Of a DNA stretch of 64,000 bases, positions 60,572 to 64,000 are shown in pieces; the stretch's first letter is position 1; every line of letters begins with the position of its first letter. The stretch is from assembly GCF_002899455.1 (NCBI RefSeq), contig NZ_PPFB01000001.1:1178001-1242000 (forward strand), written 5' to 3'. Under the pieces are notes generated by a model. The model worked only from the letters and a program-made list of their open reading frames with translations, was not told where the DNA came from and ran no database searches. This DNA is from Streptomyces sp. DH-12. Lineage in GTDB: Bacteria > Actinomycetota > Actinomycetes > Streptomycetales > Streptomycetaceae. The position numbers were made by a program, and so were the translations under genes.

Positions 60572-60691
60572 GTGGTCCGCACCATGTGCGACAGAGTGTT
60601 CGATCCGCCCGGAGGGTCCGGAGCAGGCGCACAGCCGCCGCCACGGGGGTGCACCGGGGTGAAGGACCCCGCGGACGAGGACACCCTGTAG
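60572..60691 (+). CDS. Possible small ORF (39 aa)
   Basis: GTG start with AAGGAG 6 bases upstream, 39 codons (MVRTMCDRVFDPPGGSGAGA, then a Pro-rich part and KDPADEDTL) and TAG stop. Third-position bias is weak and no family is recognised. It may be a small protein, a leader ORF for zwf, or chance. Confidence 0.3.
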   Translation: MVRTMCDRVFDPPGGSGAGAQPPPRGCTGVKDPADEDTL

Positions 60692-60839
60692 AGGGAGGAC
60701 CGCTCCGCGGCGGCCGGGAGCACGTACGACGTGGTGGCGCGGCAGCCGGGAACCCGGACAGGGCGAGGTTCGTGGACGCCGGGTCGTGGCCGCGCCAGGC
60801 GGCGGCGACGGCGTCCGACAGCGAGGGAGTTGACGCGGA

Positions 60840-62456
60840 ATGACCGACGAGACCACCGAACCGGCGGTGGACGCCCCCGAGGCGGCACGGGACGAGCGGG
60901 CGGACGCCGTCACCGCCCTCACCGCGCCCCCGCCCGGCTGGCCCAACCCGCTGCGCGACCCCCGGGACCGCCGGCTGCCCCGGATCGCGGGCCCGTCCGG
61001 TCTGGTCATCTTCGGGGTGACCGGCGACCTGTCCCGCAGGAAGCTGATGCCGGCCGTGTACGACCTCGCCAACCGGGGGCTGCTGCCGCCGGGCTTCTCC
61101 CTCGTGGGCTTCGCCCGCCGCGACTGGGAGGACCAGGACTTCGCGCAGGTGGTGCACGACGCGGTCAAGGAGCACGCGCGGACCCCGTTCCGCGAGGAGG
61201 TCTGGCAGCAGTTGTCGGAGGGCATGCGGTTCGTGCCCGGCGACTTCGACGACGACCACGCCTTCGACCAGCTACGCGAGGCGGTCGACGAACTGGACAC
61301 CTCCCGGGGCACCAGCGGCAACTACGCCTTCTACCTCTCCGTGCCGCCGAAGTTCTTCCCCAAGGTGGTGCAGCAGCTCAAGAAGCACGGTCTGGCCGAC
61401 GCGCCCGAAGGATCCTGGCGGCGCGCGGTGATCGAGAAACCGTTCGGGCACGACCTGACGTCCGCGCAGGAGCTCAACGCGATCGTGCACGAGGTGTTCG
61501 ACCCGGAGCAGGTCTTCCGCATCGACCACTACCTGGGCAAGGAGACCGTCCAGAACATCCTGGCGCTGCGCTTCGCCAACCAGATGTTCGAACCGATCTG
61601 GAACCGGTCCTTCGTGGACCACGTGCAGATCACCATGGCCGAGGACATCGGCATCGGCGGCCGGGCCGGCTACTACGACGGCATCGGCGCCGCCCGCGAC
61701 GTCATCCAGAATCACCTCCTCCAGCTCATGGCCCTCACCGCCATGGAGGAACCCGCCTCCTTCGACGCGGCGTCGCTGCTGACCGAGAAGCTGAAGGTGT
61801 TCCGGGCCGTGCGGCTGCCCGAGGACCTGGGCCTGCACACGGTGCGCGGGCAGTACGCGGCCGCCTGGCAGGGCGGCGCGAAGGTGCGCGGCTACCTCGA
61901 GGAGGAGGGCATCGACCCGTCCTCCACCACCGACACCTACGCGGCGATCAAACTCGGGGTGGACAACCGCCGCTGGGCGGGCGTCCCCTTCTACCTGCGC
62001 ACCGGCAAGCGGCTGGGCCGCCGGGTCACCGAGATCGCGGTGGTCCTCCAGCGGGCGCCGCACTCCCCCTTCGACACCACGGCCACCGAGGAGCTCGGCC
62101 AGAACGCCATCGTGATCCGCGTCCAGCCGGACGAGGGCATGACGGTGCGGTTCGGCTCCAAGGTGCCCGGGACCTCCATGGAGCTGCGGGACGTGACGAT
62201 GGACTTCGCCTACGGCGAGTCGTTCACCGAGTCCAGCCCGGAGGCCTACGAACGGCTCATCCTGGACGTCCTCCTGGGCGACGCCAACCTGTTCCCCCGC
62301 CACCAGGAAGTGGAGGAGTCCTGGAGGATCCTCGACCCGATCGAGGAGTACTGGGCGTCGCACGGCAGGCCCGCGCAGTACACATCGGGCAGCTGGGGAC
62401 CCGCGGAGGCCGACGAGATGCTCGCACGAGACGGACGGAGCTGGCGCAGGCCATGA
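60840..62456 (+). CDS. zwf: Glucose-6-phosphate 1-dehydrogenase
   Basis: 538 residues. Oxidises glucose-6-phosphate to 6-phosphogluconolactone with NADP+, the entry of the oxidative pentose phosphate pathway. NADP motif FGVTGDLSRRKLMPAVYDLA near 60; substrate/catalytic motif RIDHYLGKETVQNIL near 225; RIQPDEG-type strand VIRVQPDEGMTVRFGSK late. The N-terminal 40 residues before the fold are Ala/Pro-rich, longer than in many homologues. ATG at 60840 with GAGGGAG upstream. ATGA overlap with opcA. Confidence 0.95.
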   Translation: MTDETTEPAVDAPEAARDERADAVTALTAPPPGWPNPLRDPRDRRLPRIAGPSGLVIFGVTGDLSRRKLMPAVYDLANRGLLPPGFSLVGFARRDWEDQDFAQVVHDAVKEHARTPFREEVWQQLSEGMRFVPGDFDDDHAFDQLREAVDELDTSRGTSGNYAFYLSVPPKFFPKVVQQLKKHGLADAPEGSWRRAVIEKPFGHDLTSAQELNAIVHEVFDPEQVFRIDHYLGKETVQNILALRFANQMFEPIWNRSFVDHVQITMAEDIGIGGRAGYYDGIGAARDVIQNHLLQLMALTAMEEPASFDAASLLTEKLKVFRAVRLPEDLGLHTVRGQYAAAWQGGAKVRGYLEEEGIDPSSTTDTYAAIKLGVDNRRWAGVPFYLRTGKRLGRRVTEIAVVLQRAPHSPFDTTATEELGQNAIVIRVQPDEGMTVRFGSKVPGTSMELRDVTMDFAYGESFTESSPEAYERLILDVLLGDANLFPRHQEVEESWRILDPIEEYWASHGRPAQYTSGSWGPAEADEMLARDGRSWRRP

Positions 62457-63388
62457 AGATCGACCTGACCGACACCACGGCAAGCAAGATCAACAAGGCG
62501 CTGGTGCAGGGCCGCCGGGCCATCGGCACCCCGGCCGTGGGCATGGTCCTGACGATGGTGATCGTCACGGACGAGGAGAACGCCTACGACTCGATCAAGG
62601 CGGCCGAGGAGGCCTCGCACGAGCACCCCGCGCGCACCCTGGTCGTCATCAAGCGGCACACCCGCAACCCGCGCGAACGCACCCGGTCCCGGCTCGACGC
62701 CGAGGTACGGGTGGGCTCGGAGTCCGGCACCGGTGAGACGGTGGTGCTGCGCACCTACGGCGAGGTGTCCGAGCACGCCGACTCGGTGGTGCTGCCGCTG
62801 CTGCTGCCGGACGCCCCGGTGGTGGTGTGGTGGCCGGCCGACGCGCCTGAGAACCCCTCCCGCGACCCGCTCGGCGCGCTGGGCCAGCGCCGGATCACCG
62901 ACCTGTACACGGTCGAGAACCCGATGGAGACCCTGCGCGCCCGGCAGCGCACCTACGCGCCCGGCGACACCGACCTCGCCTGGACCCGGCTGACCCTGTG
63001 GCGCTCCATGCTGGCCGCCGCCCTCGACCAGGCCCGGGACCCCGTCACCTCCGCGGCCGTCGAGGCGGAGGCGGGGAACCCGGCCGCGGAGCTGCTGGCG
63101 CGCTGGCTGGAGGCCCGGCTGCGGGTCCCCGTCGAGCGGGTGGTGACCGCGGGCCCCGCGGTCACGGCGGTCCGGCTGGGCACCGAGGACGGCGAGATCG
63201 TCATCGACCGCCCCGAGGGCCCCCTGGCCACGCTCACCCTGCCCGGCCAGCCCGCGCGCCGGCTGGCCCTGAAGGTCCGCTCCACCTCCGAACTCATCGC
63301 CGAGGAGCTCAGGCGCCTCGACGCGGACGAGATGTACGCCGTCGCCCTGCGCGGCGAGGCCACCGAGGAGATCCCCGCCCATGTCTGA
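62453..63388 (+). CDS. opcA: Glucose-6-phosphate dehydrogenase assembly protein OpcA
   Basis: 311 residues. OpcA binds and activates Zwf in actinobacteria and cyanobacteria; in corynebacteria and mycobacteria the effect depends on redox state. Typical start [20 protein letters not shown], then [40 protein letters not shown] and [20 protein letters not shown]. Its ATG overlaps the zwf stop (ATGA), so the complex partners are made together. Its end overlaps pgi by 8 bases. Confidence 0.95.
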   Translation: MKIDLTDTTASKINKALVQGRRAIGTPAVGMVLTMVIVTDEENAYDSIKAAEEASHEHPARTLVVIKRHTRNPRERTRSRLDAEVRVGSESGTGETVVLRTYGEVSEHADSVVLPLLLPDAPVVVWWPADAPENPSRDPLGALGQRRITDLYTVENPMETLRARQRTYAPGDTDLAWTRLTLWRSMLAAALDQARDPVTSAAVEAEAGNPAAELLARWLEARLRVPVERVVTAGPAVTAVRLGTEDGEIVIDRPEGPLATLTLPGQPARRLALKVRSTSELIAEELRRLDADEMYAVALRGEATEEIPAHV

Positions 63389-64000
63389 CGTCCCCGAACC
63401 GACCCGCCGCCCCGAGTGGGCCGCCCTGGAACAGCACCGCGCGCAGGGCGTCCCGGGCCTGCGCGAACTGTTCGACGCCGACCCCTCCCGCGCGCAGCGG
63501 TACGTCGTGCACGTCGGCGACCTCCGCATCGACTACTCCAAGCACCTGGTCACCGACGAGACGCTGCGGCTGTTGCGTGAACTGGCCGCGGCCACGGACG
63601 TGTTCGGGCTGCGGGACGCGATGTTCCGCGGGGAGCGGATCAACACCACCGAGGACCGTGCGGTGCTGCACACCGCGCTGCGGGCGCCGCGGGACGCGGT
63701 GATCGAGGTCGACGGGGAGAACGTCGTCCCGGCCGTGCACGCGGTGCTGGACCGGATGGCCGACTTCGCGGACCGGGTCCGCTCCGGGGAGTGGACCGGC
63801 CACACGGGCCGGCGCATCCGCAACGTCGTCAACATCGGCATCGGCGGCTCGGACCTGGGCCCGGCGATGGCCTACGAGGCGCTGCGTGCCCACACCGCGC
63901 GGGACCTGACGTTCCGTTTCGTCTCCAACGTCGACGGCGCCGACCTCCACGAGGCGATCCGGGACCTGGATCCGGCGGAGACGCTGTTCATCGTGGCGTC
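63381..64000 (+). CDS. pgi: Glucose-6-phosphate isomerase (5' part, cut by window edge)
   Basis: 206 codons are visible. Interconverts glucose-6-phosphate and fructose-6-phosphate. Seen: [40 protein letters not shown] and the sugar-phosphate loop [20 protein letters not shown], then [16 protein letters not shown]. The ATG lies 8 bases before the opcA stop. Recycling fructose-6-phosphate to the zwf substrate explains its place in this operon. Confidence 0.95.
   Translation, partial: MSDVPEPTRRPEWAALEQHRAQGVPGLRELFDADPSRAQRYVVHVGDLRIDYSKHLVTDETLRLLRELAAATDVFGLRDAMFRGERINTTEDRAVLHTALRAPRDAVIEVDGENVVPAVHAVLDRMADFADRVRSGEWTGHTGRRIRNVVNIGIGGSDLGPAMAYEALRAHTARDLTFRFVSNVDGADLHEAIRDLDPAETLFIVA

Larger units (their letters stand above)
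60291..60839. other. Region before zwf without a supported full gene
   Basis: Holds one hairpin (60353-60371), an AT-richer patch at 60400-60435 that may contain a promoter, and one possible 39-codon ORF. Elsewhere zwf-opcA is often preceded by tkt and tal; neither is present here. Confidence 0.4.

Overview
The window is chromosomal DNA of a Streptomyces (or very close relative). Third codon positions are almost all G/C, GTG and TTG starts are common, and terminators are long GC stems without a T-tract. Marker genes agree: a small two-domain laccase, a WhiB-like protein, an SsgA-like sporulation protein, GPP34, OpcA and endonuclease V. No rRNA, tRNA, CRISPR array, insertion sequence or prophage was seen. 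The edges cut an ABC-F gene (left) and pgi (right).

Layout. 1-10.2 kb: ABC-F ATPase (partial), D-amino-acid oxidase, BCCT betaine transporter, a translationally coupled pair of secreted peptidases (S15 and M14), a macro-domain protein, an AnsP-type permease and a MerR regulator. 10.3-14.9 kb: an acyl-CoA operon (alpha-methylacyl-CoA racemase, thiolase, FadB-like protein) behind a KstR2-like operator. 15-21 kb: small and housekeeping genes, a YjbR-like protein with lost conserved residues, endonuclease V, a secreted BNR-repeat protein, an SsgA-like protein, a decapitated TetR gene and GPP34. 21.2-25.4 kb: an ABC-F and a UvrA-like ATPase in one unit behind a leader with a three-codon uORF and hairpins. 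25.5-29 kb: acyl-ACP desaturase behind three tandem 15-bp palindromes, a WhiB-like gene, a VOC protein and a LacI regulator. 29-35 kb: the laccase diverges from a two-gene secreted sugar-oxidation unit (ThuA plus sugar dehydrogenase, then cupredoxin plus OmpL47 plus 3-keto-disaccharide hydrolase).

35-42 kb: zinc alcohol dehydrogenase, YerB-like lipoprotein, a pcaL (pcaD-pcaC) pseudogene, a large LuxR-type ATPase regulator that has lost its DNA-binding end, and a DUF2510 membrane protein. 42.6-51 kb is a sulfur block: sulfite-oxidase-type molybdoenzyme, winged-helix regulator, SfnB/DszC-like flavoprotein, TauE exporter, Rrf2 regulator and an SsuABC-type importer. It carries three short leader peptides with a shared RR-x-(H/A)-(V/I)-D core and Cys codons near the end, and two copies of a TCCCTA-N9-TAGGAAA palindrome. 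51-57 kb: MmyB-like protein, an XRE/ImmA pair with its own palindromes, phosphopantetheinyl transferase with a phosphoesterase, and an ATP-grasp protein. 57-60 kb: GH4 glycosidase and secreted GH16 glucanase with a LacI-type operator. 59.7-60.8 kb is decayed DNA, followed by zwf-opcA-pgi with overlapping reading frames.

The most promising little-described material is the sulfur block with its leader peptides and shared operator, the secreted copper/sugar-oxidation locus at 29-35 kb, and the leader-controlled ABC-F/UvrA pair. Several broken genes (TetR, pcaL, LuxR-type, a FAD enzyme, the region before zwf) show that this part of the chromosome is losing DNA. All functional calls come from reading the sequence; no database search was run.
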